A stretch of 64,000 nucleotides of DNA, taken from assembly GCA_031292575.1 (NCBI GenBank), contig JARLGX010000032.1:16018-80017 (forward strand). The letters run 5' to 3'. The stretch's first letter is position 1. Each line of letters opens with the position of its first letter. The notes below the pieces were generated by a model that saw nothing but the letters and a program-made list of their open reading frames with translations, was not told the origin of the DNA and did no database searches. The DNA comes from Paludibacter sp. Its GTDB lineage: Bacteria > Bacteroidota > Bacteroidia > Bacteroidales > Paludibacteraceae. Below, piece after piece: positions 53,971 to 62,574 of this stretch. Both the position numbers and the translations under genes were made by a program.

Positions 53971-55377
53971 ATGAAAAACTTTTTAGACGAAAATTTTCTA
54001 TTGCAAACTGAAACAGCTCAACGCCTTTATCACGAACATGCTGCCAACCAACCAATTATTGATTATCATTGTCATTTAATTCCTTCGATGGTGGCTAACG
54101 ACCATCAATTTAAAACGCTGACTGAAATTTGGTTAGGTGGCGACCATTATAAATGGCGTGCTATGCGTACAAATGGTGTTGACGAAAAATATTGCACTGG
54201 AAAAGACACTTCCGATTGGGAAAAATTTGAGAAATGGGCGGAAACAGTTCCCTACACAATGCGCAATCCATTATACCATTGGACTCATTTGGAGTTGAAA
54301 ACAGGTTTTGGTGTAGAGAAACTTCTTTCTCCAAAAACAGCCCGCGAAATTTACGAAGAATGTACAGCTAAACTTCAAACACCCGAATTCTCTGCTCGCA
54401 ATATGATGAGCAAATACAAAGTAGAAGCCGTTTGTACAACTGATGATCCGATTGATACGCTTGAAAACCATATTAAAACCAAACAAGATGGATTTGAAGT
54501 AAAAATGCTGCCAACCTGGAGACCGGATAAAGCAATGGCAGTAGATGATTCGGCAAATTTTCGTGCTTATGTAGAACAACTTTCGAAAGTATCAGGGGTT
54601 ACAATCTCAACTTTCGACGATATGATTGTAGCTTTACGCAAACGTCAGGATTTCTTTGCCGAACAAGGTTGCAAACTATCCGACCACGGCATAGAAGAAT
54701 TTTATGCTGAAGATTATACCGATGCTGAAATTAAAGCAATATTCAACAAAGTATATGGTGGATCAGAACTCACTCACAGCGAAGTGCTTAAATTCAAATC
54801 GGCCATGATGGTTATTTTTGCCGAAATGGACTGGGAAAAAGGTTGGACTCAACAATTCCATTATGGTGCTATTCGTAATAATAATACCCGTTTGTTCAAT
54901 CAGTTAGGTGCAGATACCGGATTCGATTCTATAGGATCGTTCAATACCGCCAAAGCATTGTCGAAGTTTTTAAACAGACTGGATTCTCAAAATAAACTTA
55001 CAAAAACTATCCTTTATAATTTAAATCCTGCCGATAACGAAATGATTGCAACCATGATTGGAAATTTTCAGGATGGGACCGTTGCCGGAAAAATTCAATT
55101 TGGATCCGGATGGTGGTTTTTGGATCAAAAAGATGGTATGGAAAAGCAAATGAATTCACTTTCGGTACTTGGATTGCTAAGTCGTTTTGTAGGTATGTTA
55201 ACTGATTCACGCAGTTTCCTATCCTACCCTCGTCATGAATATTTCCGTCGTACACTTTGTAATCTTATCGGGAATGATGTTGAAAACGGATTATTACCTT
55301 ATCAGGAATTAGACTTTATTGGAAAAATGGTTGAAGATATCAGCTACAACAACGCAAAAAACTTTTTTAATTTTTAA
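53971..55377 (+). CDS. uxaC: Glucuronate/galacturonate isomerase
   Basis: A 468-residue amidohydrolase-fold enzyme converting D-galacturonate to D-tagaturonate and D-glucuronate to D-fructuronate. Marks: PIIDYHCHLIP (HxH metal site), ATREVR-like IWLGGDHYKWRAMRTNGV, CTTDDPIDTL, TWRPDKA, and late GSGWWFLDQKDGMEKQM and DSRSFLSYPRHEYFRRTLCNLIG. Length matches E. coli UxaC (470). First gene of the plus-strand hexuronate operon; follows the operator pair C/D. Confidence 0.97.
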   Translation: MKNFLDENFLLQTETAQRLYHEHAANQPIIDYHCHLIPSMVANDHQFKTLTEIWLGGDHYKWRAMRTNGVDEKYCTGKDTSDWEKFEKWAETVPYTMRNPLYHWTHLELKTGFGVEKLLSPKTAREIYEECTAKLQTPEFSARNMMSKYKVEAVCTTDDPIDTLENHIKTKQDGFEVKMLPTWRPDKAMAVDDSANFRAYVEQLSKVSGVTISTFDDMIVALRKRQDFFAEQGCKLSDHGIEEFYAEDYTDAEIKAIFNKVYGGSELTHSEVLKFKSAMMVIFAEMDWEKGWTQQFHYGAIRNNNTRLFNQLGADTGFDSIGSFNTAKALSKFLNRLDSQNKLTKTILYNLNPADNEMIATMIGNFQDGTVAGKIQFGSGWWFLDQKDGMEKQMNSLSVLGLLSRFVGMLTDSRSFLSYPRHEYFRRTLCNLIGNDVENGLLPYQELDFIGKMVEDISYNNAKNFFNF

Positions 55378-55442
55378 ATCCCAATCAATTAGTTCACTAA
55401 AGATGTCATTTTTTGAACAATATGAGAATTAAAATGAACTAA

Positions 55443-55477
55443 TTTTGTTTTTAATTTAAAATAAAATAGTACTTTTG
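55443..55477 (+). promoter_or_regulatory. Candidate promoter upstream of kdgK
   Basis: Perfect -7 box TACTTTTG (55470-55477) with TTTTG at 55443-55447; spacer of 22 bases is a little long. Would allow kdgK, eda and the transporter to be expressed apart from uxaC. Confidence 0.4.
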
Positions 55478-55522
55478 GTCGACCAATTAAAAAAAACAAT
55501 CAATATTACAAAACAAAAAACA

Positions 55523-56548
55523 ATGAGTAAAAAAATTGTAACATTAGGAGAAATTATGCTCCGTCTATCAACTCCCGGCAACACACGTTTTGTTCAATCG
55601 GATGTATTTGATGTTGTATATGGAGGTGGAGAAGCAAATGTTGCTGTGAGCTGTGCAAACTACGGCCACGAAGCTTATTTTGTATCAAAATTGCCGAAGC
55701 ATGAGATCGGACAGTCGGCAGTAAATGCATTGCGCAAATATGGCGTAAAAACAGATTTCATTGCCCGTGGAGGTGATCGTGTGGGTATTTATTATCTCGA
55801 AACAGGAGCATCCATGCGTCCAAGTAAGGTTATTTATGACCGTGCCCATTCATCAATTGCTGAAGCAACTGCTTCAGATTTCGATTTTGATACAATTATG
55901 AAAGGTGCTGATTGGTTTCACTGGTCAGGAATTACACCTGCCATTTCGGACAGTGCTGCTGAATTGACCAAATTAGCTTGTGAAGCAGCGAAGCGTAACG
56001 GCGTTACTGTTTCGGTAGATTTGAACTTCCGCAAGAAACTTTGGACAAAGGAAAAAGCTCAATCAATCATGCGTCCGTTGATGCAATATGTAGATGTATG
56101 TATTGGAAATGAAGAAGATGCTGAACTCTGCTTGGGCTTTAAACCCGATTCAGATGTTGAAGGCGGACATACTGACGCTGAGGGCTACAAAGGTATTTTT
56201 ACTCAAATGGCTAAAGAATTTGATTTCAACTATGTAATTTCAACGTTGCGTGAATCGTTTTCGGCAACTCACAATGGTTGGAAAGCAATGATTTATGATG
56301 GAAAAGAATTTTATACCTCAAAACGCTACGATATTGATCCAATTATCGACCGTGTTGGTGGCGGCGATTCATTCTCAGGTGGTATTATTCACGGTTTGTT
56401 GACCAAACCAAATCAAGGTGAAGCATTAGAATTTGCTGTTGCAGCTTCAGCACTGAAACACACCGTAAACGGAGACTTTAATCTTGTATCAATTGAGGAA
56501 GTAGAAGCATTAGCAGGCGGTGATGCCAGCGGACGGGTTCAAAGATAA
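55523..56548 (+). CDS. kdgK: 2-keto-3-deoxygluconate kinase (KdgK)
   Basis: A 341-residue PfkB kinase from MSKKIVTLGEIMLRLSTPG (start at 55523; the in-frame Met at 55475 lies on the promoter). It phosphorylates KDG to KDPG. Motifs: GEIMLRL, YGGGEANVAVSCANYG, VSVDLNFRKKLW, CIGNEEDAELCLGF and DRVGGGDSFSGG with catalytic Asp. It is directly followed by the KDPG aldolase gene. Better matches the classical KdgK than the paralogue at 26661-27737. Confidence 0.9.
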   Translation: MSKKIVTLGEIMLRLSTPGNTRFVQSDVFDVVYGGGEANVAVSCANYGHEAYFVSKLPKHEIGQSAVNALRKYGVKTDFIARGGDRVGIYYLETGASMRPSKVIYDRAHSSIAEATASDFDFDTIMKGADWFHWSGITPAISDSAAELTKLACEAAKRNGVTVSVDLNFRKKLWTKEKAQSIMRPLMQYVDVCIGNEEDAELCLGFKPDSDVEGGHTDAEGYKGIFTQMAKEFDFNYVISTLRESFSATHNGWKAMIYDGKEFYTSKRYDIDPIIDRVGGGDSFSGGIIHGLLTKPNQGEALEFAVAASALKHTVNGDFNLVSIEEVEALAGGDASGRVQR

Positions 56549-56740
56549 AGCAACCCCTAAGGGGAATTATAATTGTCCTTCTCAATATTTTTAGTTAAAG
56601 GACAAAATTAGAATTAATTCTTTTATGGGAAATCCGGGTAGTTGTAAATATCAAAAATACTAATATCTCTTATTCCCCTTTAGGGGTTGGGGGTAAATAA
56701 TACTAACTTTTCTTCCTCCCCATTAGGGGTTGGGGGGTAA
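56549..56740. repeat. Cluster of dispersed GC-rich repeats between kdgK and eda
   Basis: Gap of about 200 bases with three copies: caacccctaaggggaatta (56551), ttcccctttaggggttgggg (56673-56692) and tccccattaggggttggggg (56718-56737). The last copy ends about 12 bases before the eda start. The core is a palindromic cccctttagggg with a ttggggg tail; other copies lie at 22597, 24834, 29013-29190, 30021 and 40292. Confidence 0.7.
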
Positions 56741-56751
56741 TATTAAATAAA

Positions 56752-57417
56752 ATGAGATTCAGTAAAATTCAAGTTCTTACAGCTATGAAAGAAACCGGTT
56801 TGATTCCGGTATTTTACAATAGCGACATTGAAGTATCCAAGAAAGTAGTAAAAGCCTGTTATGATGGTGGCGTTCGTGCTTTCGAATTTACCAATCGTGG
56901 CGATTTTGCTCACGAAGTATTTGGTGAGTTAGTAAAATATGCAGCGAAAGAATGTCCCGAAATGATTATGGGCATTGGTTCGGTGGTTGATGCTCCAACG
57001 GCAGCTCTATTCATCCAATTGGGTGCAAACTTTATTGTTGGTCCCCTTTTTAACTCGGAAGTAGCTAAAGTAGCTAACCGTCGTCTGATTCCTTATGCAC
57101 CGGGTTGTGGATCGGTATCTGAAGTTGGTTTTGCTCAGGAAATGGGTTGTGATGTTTGCAAAGTGTTCCCCGGCGATGTATTGGGTGCAGGCTTTGTAAA
57201 AGGATTAAAAGCTCCAATGCCATGGTCGAACCTCATGGTAACAGGAGGCGTAAAACCCGAAGAAGCCAACTTGAAAACCTGGTTTGATGCAGGTGTAACG
57301 TGTGTGGGTATGGGTTCAAACCTTTTCCCTGCCGAAATGATGAAAGCTGGTGACTGGGCAGGAATAACAAAATTGTGTAGTGACGTACTCGCAATTATTC
57401 AAAAAGTACGTAAATAA
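56752..57417 (+). CDS. eda: 2-keto-3-deoxy-6-phosphogluconate aldolase
   Basis: A 221-residue TIM-barrel class I aldolase cleaving KDPG into pyruvate and glyceraldehyde 3-phosphate. Catalytic Glu45 lies in [10 protein letters not shown] and Schiff-base Lys137 in [21 protein letters not shown] and [11 protein letters not shown] are further family sites. Length is normal. Third gene of the uxaC operon, 32 bases before the transporter. Ends the galacturonate route. Confidence 0.93.
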   Translation: MRFSKIQVLTAMKETGLIPVFYNSDIEVSKKVVKACYDGGVRAFEFTNRGDFAHEVFGELVKYAAKECPEMIMGIGSVVDAPTAALFIQLGANFIVGPLFNSEVAKVANRRLIPYAPGCGSVSEVGFAQEMGCDVCKVFPGDVLGAGFVKGLKAPMPWSNLMVTGGVKPEEANLKTWFDAGVTCVGMGSNLFPAEMMKAGDWAGITKLCSDVLAIIQKVRK

Positions 57418-57449
57418 TTTTCAAATAAATTATCCTTAAAATTCTTCTT

Positions 57450-58883
57450 ATGAACAAATCAACCGTAGAGAAAATTGGAAGTTACCGCTGGACAATTGTT
57501 GGGTTACTTTTCTTTGCCACTACAATTAACTACATGGATCGCCAGGTAATAGGTTATCTGAAACCATTGTTTTCAAAACCTCTTGCCGAAGGTGGCTTGG
57601 CATGGACAAACACAGACTTTTCACTTGTGACATCGTGGTTTGTTGGATTTTATGCCGTAATGACTTTTTTTGCCGGTTTTGTAATTGATAAAATTGGAAC
57701 AAAACTCGGCTTGGCATTATCATTAATCATTTGGTCATTATTCGGTATTCTAAATGCATTTGCCGGAAGTTTGGCAGTGGTTCATGCCGTGATTCGTTCA
57801 TTATTTGGTATTGGTGAAGCGGGGAACTTTCCGGCATCGAATAAGACCATTGCCGAATGGTTTCCAAAAAAAGAACGAGCATTAGCAATAGGTATTTTTA
57901 ATTCAGGATCTAACGTTGGTGCTATGATTGCATCGTTGGCTGTTCCGGCAATTGCTTATGCAGTTTGGTTTAACGGCGCCATAAAAGGATGGCAAATGGC
58001 TTTTTTAATTACAGGAGTAATTGGTCTTATTTGGTTGGTTTTCTGGTATTGGTTATACGAAACTCCAAAAAAACAAAAGCGCCTTTTAAAACCGGAATAT
58101 GATTATATACACAGCGACGATGAGGATGTTGTTGTTTCCAATGAAGATGAAATTGCAACGAAAGTTCCGTGGTACCGTTTATTTAATTATAAACAAACCT
58201 GGGCATTTGTATTTGGTAAATTTATGACCGATGGTATCTGGTGGTTCTTGTTGTTTTGGTTACCCGACTTTATGAAACAACAATTTAACATGGAAGGTCA
58301 TGCCATTATGATTCCTTTGTTTGCAGTGTATGCAGTTGCAATTATCGGAAGTGTTACTGGTGGTGGATTCCCAATGTTTTTTATGAACAAAGGGATGGAA
58401 GCTTACAAAGCACGTATGACAGCAATGCTTATTATTGCCGCCCTGCCTTTTGTATTAATCCTTACTCCTTACTTTGGTAATGTTCAACATTTTGGGAGTA
58501 ATGCTTATATTTATGCATTAATTGTAATTTGTATTGGAGCTGCAGCACATCAAGCATGGTCGGCTAACTTATTTACCACTGTATCAGACATGTTTCCAAA
58601 AAAATCAGTTGGTTCAGTTACTGGAATTGGAGGTCTTGCAGGTGGAATTGGTGGTGTATTGGTTCAACAGTTCGCAGGTAGACTTACCGACCACTTTAAA
58701 GCTATCGGAGATGCTGCTGTAACCGCTCAACATCTTGCAGGAAATGCTGCAGAAGCATTGGTTCAGAGTCATGTACAAACGGCTTATGGAATTATGTTTG
58801 GACTCTGTGCATTCGCTTATTTGCTTGCATGGATTGTAATGAAAATATTAGTTCCTAAGCACAAACCCATTACCGATTTATAA
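57450..58883 (+). CDS. Hexuronate MFS transporter (ExuT-like)
   Basis: A 477-residue carrier with 12 predicted helices, anion:cation symporter family: TTINYMDRQVIGYLKPLF, GFVIDKIGTKLG, GIGEAGNFPASNKTIAEWFPKKERALAIGIF, and AAHQAWSANLFTTVSDMFPKKSVGSVTG. Predicted to bring galacturonate or glucuronate across the inner membrane for UxaC. Last gene of the operon; a strong hairpin follows. Confidence 0.92.
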   Translation: MNKSTVEKIGSYRWTIVGLLFFATTINYMDRQVIGYLKPLFSKPLAEGGLAWTNTDFSLVTSWFVGFYAVMTFFAGFVIDKIGTKLGLALSLIIWSLFGILNAFAGSLAVVHAVIRSLFGIGEAGNFPASNKTIAEWFPKKERALAIGIFNSGSNVGAMIASLAVPAIAYAVWFNGAIKGWQMAFLITGVIGLIWLVFWYWLYETPKKQKRLLKPEYDYIHSDDEDVVVSNEDEIATKVPWYRLFNYKQTWAFVFGKFMTDGIWWFLLFWLPDFMKQQFNMEGHAIMIPLFAVYAVAIIGSVTGGGFPMFFMNKGMEAYKARMTAMLIIAALPFVLILTPYFGNVQHFGSNAYIYALIVICIGAAAHQAWSANLFTTVSDMFPKKSVGSVTGIGGLAGGIGGVLVQQFAGRLTDHFKAIGDAAVTAQHLAGNAAEALVQSHVQTAYGIMFGLCAFAYLLAWIVMKILVPKHKPITDL

Positions 58884-58911
58884 TAGTTTGATAGTTAGAT
58901 TAAATCGTAAT

Positions 58912-58944
58912 AAGAGCCTCAATGGAAATACCCACTGAGGCTCT
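58912..58944. terminator. Terminator between the hexuronate transporter and the convergent lipoprotein gene
   Basis: Inverted repeat aagagcctca (58912-58921) / tgaggctctt (58935-58944) then TTTGTTTATTT. Ends the uxaC operon and may also stop the minus-strand gene. Confidence 0.75.
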
Positions 58945-58974
58945 TTGTTTATTTCGGCATTTGATAGTCTTAAT

Positions 58975-59922
58975 TTATATACTGTCCAGCTCTTTTGCCG
59001 CATTATGTTGGTCAATTACTTTCACATCATACAGAATCTCCATTTTATAAGGTTTTTGTTCAATTACATTGTATAGATTTTTTACACCATCATAACCCAT
59101 GGAATGAAAATCCTGTTTCATTGTAGCGCAATTGGGATGTTCCATAATGTATTTTAGTAATGGTCTTGAAACATCAAAAAACACAGAAACACCTCCCCTT
59201 TTCATAAATTTCATCAATGCAGGGAAACTATCAACTCCATTCAAAGCAGGCACACCCCAAACCATTTGTACTCCGTTAATTTTATTGTTATGGTTTAATT
59301 CATAGGTTAATAATTCTTTTCCATAATCAGGCATTTCTAACGAAAAAAGTACTTTGGAGATTTTTCCGTCAGTAATCACTGATCTAAATCCGGAGATTCT
59401 TTCCGTCATGTTTTGAGCACTTACCCCGGCACTTAGAATAACAATCTGATTCGGTGTTTTATGCGCTTTATTATATAAATTCATCATTGTTTCGGCGCAT
59501 ACTTTTCCGGCTTTTTTATTGTCTGTTCCAATATAGAAAATCCTATCGCTGTACGGGCTGTCAGAGTCAAATGTTGCTACCTTTATTCCGGCTTTAATTG
59601 CCCTGTTGATTGGCGCTTTCAGCATTTCGGCATCATTGCAGCTAATCAAAATCCCATCCACTTTATAATGAATCAGATTTTCAATAATTTCTTTCTGTTT
59701 TCTTCCATCAATCGAAGTTGGAGCTTCCCACGTCACTACTATTCCAAGCTCTCTGGCCGCCTCCATTGCGCTTTGCTTTATCTGGTCAAAAACTGCATTA
59801 TCCACTTTCGGAATAATTGCTATTACAATTTCTTTTTTCACCTGCATTTTTTTTTGGTTGCACGAAACAAAGACAACCGATAAAATGCATAACATTGTAA
59901 CTAAAATCCATTCTTTTCTCAT
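58975..59922 (-). CDS. Periplasmic-binding-fold sugar-binding lipoprotein
   Basis: A 315-residue type I solute-binding protein of the ribose-binding group (Peripla_BP_4). Lipobox near Cys21 (VFVSC). Marks: EIVIAIIPKVDNAVFDQIKQSAMEAARELG, KVDGILISCND, FDSDSPYSDRIFYIGTDNKKAG, TERISGFRSVI. No ABC ATPase or permease gene is nearby, so it may serve as a sensor or as part of a remote transporter. The substrate is unknown, but it faces the hexuronate transporter across a shared terminator. Confidence 0.85.
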   Translation of the reverse strand: MRKEWILVTMLCILSVVFVSCNQKKMQVKKEIVIAIIPKVDNAVFDQIKQSAMEAARELGIVVTWEAPTSIDGRKQKEIIENLIHYKVDGILISCNDAEMLKAPINRAIKAGIKVATFDSDSPYSDRIFYIGTDNKKAGKVCAETMMNLYNKAHKTPNQIVILSAGVSAQNMTERISGFRSVITDGKISKVLFSLEMPDYGKELLTYELNHNNKINGVQMVWGVPALNGVDSFPALMKFMKRGGVSVFFDVSRPLLKYIMEHPNCATMKQDFHSMGYDGVKNLYNVIEQKPYKMEILYDVKVIDQHNAAKELDSI

Positions 59923-60124
59923 AATATAAATATTTAAAGTTATTTTTAAATCAATTATTTATATTGAAATAGTCATTTTTCAGCGACCGAAAAGATTGAA
60001 AAAGGGAAAGGGAAAAATCTACATTATTTTCTTTTTTATAAAACAATTCTAAAGAATATTTGTTTCTATTTTTCATATTTTGTTGATAAATAGGCAGAAA
60101 ATTAACCTTAATAGATTTATCATA

Positions 60125-60188
60125 TCTTAATGTATTGAAATACAATATCGGCTGAATCTTAATGTATTGAAATACAATATCGGCTGAA
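60125..60188. repeat. Perfect tandem duplication of a 32-base unit
   Basis: Two exact copies (60125-60156 and 60157-60188) containing ttgaaatacaatatcggctg. It ends in the left arm of the hairpin at 60179-60211. The flanking 316-base gap (59923-60238) holds no convincing gene. Confidence 0.85.
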
Positions 60189-60211
60189 TCTCAAAATGAA
60201 ATCCAGCCGAT
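60179..60211 (-). terminator. Hairpin downstream of the DoxX gene
   Basis: atcggctgaat / atccagccgat, an 11-base stem with one mismatch and an 11-base loop, 28 bases after the DoxX stop codon. The T tract on the minus strand is weak. Confidence 0.5.
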
Positions 60212-60238
60212 TATTGTTAAAATGTATGAGTATTTGAA

Positions 60239-60697
60239 TTAGTTCAATTTCTTTGAAATCAAATTATCAAACGAAAACTTACCACTTCCACCAATCAATG
60301 TGGCAATGGCCAACCCTACGGCAAGAATAAAAAACTCAATGCCTTCGCCCTTTTGCAGTCCAAACCAGTTCATAAAGAATCCGTTATGAATGTGACCGCC
60401 CAGAATAGAGGCTCCAGCCATGGTTAATCCTACCGAGAAAGCCATAAAGCGCGTTCCCAAACCCAAAATGAGGCCAATGCTTCCAACAAATTCGGCTAAA
60501 ATTACAAGTGTACCAATTAAATAAGGCATTCCCATAGAGTGAAAAAATCCGAGTGTACCAGAAAACCCATAACCACCAAAAAGTCCAAGTGCTTTTTGCA
60601 TGCCGTGAGGTAAAACTACCGCGCCTAAAGCAAGACGTATTACTAATAATGACCATGATTGTTGGTCTGTTCCAAAAAATTGTTTAATTGTTTTCAT
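60239..60697 (-). CDS. DoxX-family membrane protein
   Basis: A 152-residue protein with four membrane segments and the DoxX features LVIRLALGAVVLPHGMQKALGLFGGYGF, LGFFHSMGMPYLIG and EFVGSIGLILGLGTRFMAFSV. Family members include quinone-linked and stress proteins of largely unknown function. Downstream of pirin on the same strand (93-base gap), a frequent pairing, so a redox or stress link is possible. Confidence 0.88.
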   Translation of the reverse strand: MKTIKQFFGTDQQSWSLLVIRLALGAVVLPHGMQKALGLFGGYGFSGTLGFFHSMGMPYLIGTLVILAEFVGSIGLILGLGTRFMAFSVGLTMAGASILGGHIHNGFFMNWFGLQKGEGIEFFILAVGLAIATLIGGSGKFSFDNLISKKLN

Positions 60698-60790
60698 ATT
60701 GTTTTTGTTCTAAAAGTCAAAGGACATCTTACCAATGACGGGATTATTAATTAAATTATTCTTTTATATTCTCCTTACTAAATAAACTTC

Positions 60791-61501
60791 TTATTTCATA
60801 GGTATTTCCATAACCAGTAATTTGGTAAGCGTTCCGGCTGCAATTTCTATCGATTCTGTTTCACTGACTCCCAATCCATCTCTTCTGGTCAATGCTTGTC
60901 CGGCAACGGTCGCATTTCCTTCAATAACAAAGAAATACACGCCATTATTCTTATCTCTCAATTCATATTTTCCTTCCCAACCTTCGGATAAATCACCTAA
61001 ATGAAACCAGGCATTTTGATGAATCCATACACCCTGATCGTTGGGATTGGGCGAAAGTATCTGGTAAAACTCATTGGGTTTTTCTATTTCTGACAACGAA
61101 ATCTGATCGTAACGCGGTGTTACATTCTTTTTATTAGGCAAAACCCATATTTGAAGAAAGCGGGTTTCTTTATCCTTGTTTTTATTAAACTCGCTGTGAA
61201 AAATACCTGTACCGGCACTCATTACCTGAATTTCGCCGGTACTGATTACACCGTGATTGCCCATGCTGTCTTTGTGTTCCAAATCGCCAAATAACGGAAT
61301 GGAAATGATTTCCATATTATCGTGCGGATGTGTTCCAAAACCTTCGCCTGCAGCAACCCTGTCGTCGTTCAAAACACGTAATGTTCCGAAATGTACGCGT
61401 TCGGGGTTGTAGTAATTAGCAAAACTAAATGTGTGATGCGTATCGAGCCAACCGTGATTGGCATGTCCGCGCGTTTCTGATTTGTGCAATATTGTTTTCA
61501 T
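60791..61501 (-). CDS. Pirin family protein
   Basis: About 236 residues from MKTILHKSETRGHANHGWLDTHHTFSF (start at 61501; the Met at 61588 would add a non-family leader that reaches the AraC gene). Bicupin with metal motif GTHPHDNMEIISIPL, HSEFN and late YELRDKNNGVYFFVIEGNATVAG. Pirins have quercetinase activity or bind iron as redox sensors. Next to the AraC regulator (90-base gap) and DoxX; probably a redox-stress set. Confidence 0.92.
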   Translation of the reverse strand: MKTILHKSETRGHANHGWLDTHHTFSFANYYNPERVHFGTLRVLNDDRVAAGEGFGTHPHDNMEIISIPLFGDLEHKDSMGNHGVISTGEIQVMSAGTGIFHSEFNKNKDKETRFLQIWVLPNKKNVTPRYDQISLSEIEKPNEFYQILSPNPNDQGVWIHQNAWFHLGDLSEGWEGKYELRDKNNGVYFFVIEGNATVAGQALTRRDGLGVSETESIEIAAGTLTKLLVMEIPMK

Positions 61502-61591
61502 TCCTCTGATTTTATAATTAATTTGATACGACAAAGGTACGGCAGCAAAATGCCCCGCGAAGTAACGAAATCGGGTGAATGATTGCAAAAA

Positions 61592-62482
61592 TCAGGACTG
61601 ACGCGCTAAAGCTCGAAATTCGGAGGGAGTTTGACCGGTAATTTTCTTAAAAAAGTTATTGAAATGTGCCGATTCATCAAATCCAAGTTCATAAGAAAGC
61701 TCTTTGTTGCTGATATTACTGAAAAGTAACGAACGCTTTGCCTCGGTAATCAGCTTACTTTGTATATGGTCTTTGGCCGATTTGCCTGTCAGGTTTTTTA
61801 CCGTTTTATTCAGGTAATCGCTGGTTACGGCCAGTTCGTCAGCATAATCGGAAACCATGTGAGCTGTGGCGTATTTCTTATTCAGCAATTGTTTGAACGT
61901 GCGCAAAATATGATTACTGGTTTCAATTAACTGCGGATTATTACTTTTTCGCAACGAGCAATGATTATTACTCTGGATTAAAAAAAGTTTAACCAGTGAA
62001 CCCACTGCTTCGAGTGTATAAGTTTCCAACGATTCGGCAAAGTAGGCCATTTGTGTAACCAGACTTTTATAAATTGGCATATCGCGCTCATTGATAGGCA
62101 ATGGAGGTGATTGACCATAATCATTAAAAAGATAAATATCGTTTATCATCTTTTCGGGAATGGAGTTGGCAATCAGAAATTCTTCGGTGAATGTTATTAC
62201 CCAACCAATTGGTTCGGCAGTGAGAATGAGCTGATGCATTTGACCGGGCAAAATAAAATAAATGGTGCGGTCTTCAACTTTGTATTCGGTGAAATCTACA
62301 AAGTGAATTCCTTCGCCTTTTTCAATAAAGATAATTGTATAATAATCGTGTCGATGCGGACTATCTGACTCACCATTAGCATTCCGGTAAGTATCTTCCA
62401 TCCGTTTCAATGCAAAATCGGAATATTGTTGGGACATTTCCGAAAAAGCGTAGGTCTTTATATCTTTATGCAACAGATTCAT
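61592..62482 (-). CDS. AraC-family transcriptional regulator with cupin-type sensor
   Basis: A 296-residue regulator with an N-terminal AraC_binding cupin-like part (SDSPHRHDYYTIIFIEKGEGIHFVDFTEYKVEDRTIYFILPGQ) and a C-terminal double HTH (SDYLNKTVKNLTGKSAKDHI, LSYELGFDESAHFNNFFKKITGQTPSEFR). It is transcribed upstream of pirin and doxX, and likely controls them. The ligand is unknown. Confidence 0.9.
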   Translation of the reverse strand: MNLLHKDIKTYAFSEMSQQYSDFALKRMEDTYRNANGESDSPHRHDYYTIIFIEKGEGIHFVDFTEYKVEDRTIYFILPGQMHQLILTAEPIGWVITFTEEFLIANSIPEKMINDIYLFNDYGQSPPLPINERDMPIYKSLVTQMAYFAESLETYTLEAVGSLVKLFLIQSNNHCSLRKSNNPQLIETSNHILRTFKQLLNKKYATAHMVSDYADELAVTSDYLNKTVKNLTGKSAKDHIQSKLITEAKRSLLFSNISNKELSYELGFDESAHFNNFFKKITGQTPSEFRALARQS

Positions 62483-62574
62483 GACCGCAAAGATAAAAAT
62501 TTATTGTTATGGTCACAATTTTGCATCAACGGTTGTAAGTTGATTAATAAATTGTGAACTAAGTCTATATAAGG

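Noticed and set aside
59951..60145. Minus-strand 64-residue frame upstream of the lipoprotein gene
   Set aside because: Low-complexity Asn/Lys/Phe-rich sequence that begins within the tandem duplication; no promoter or family support.
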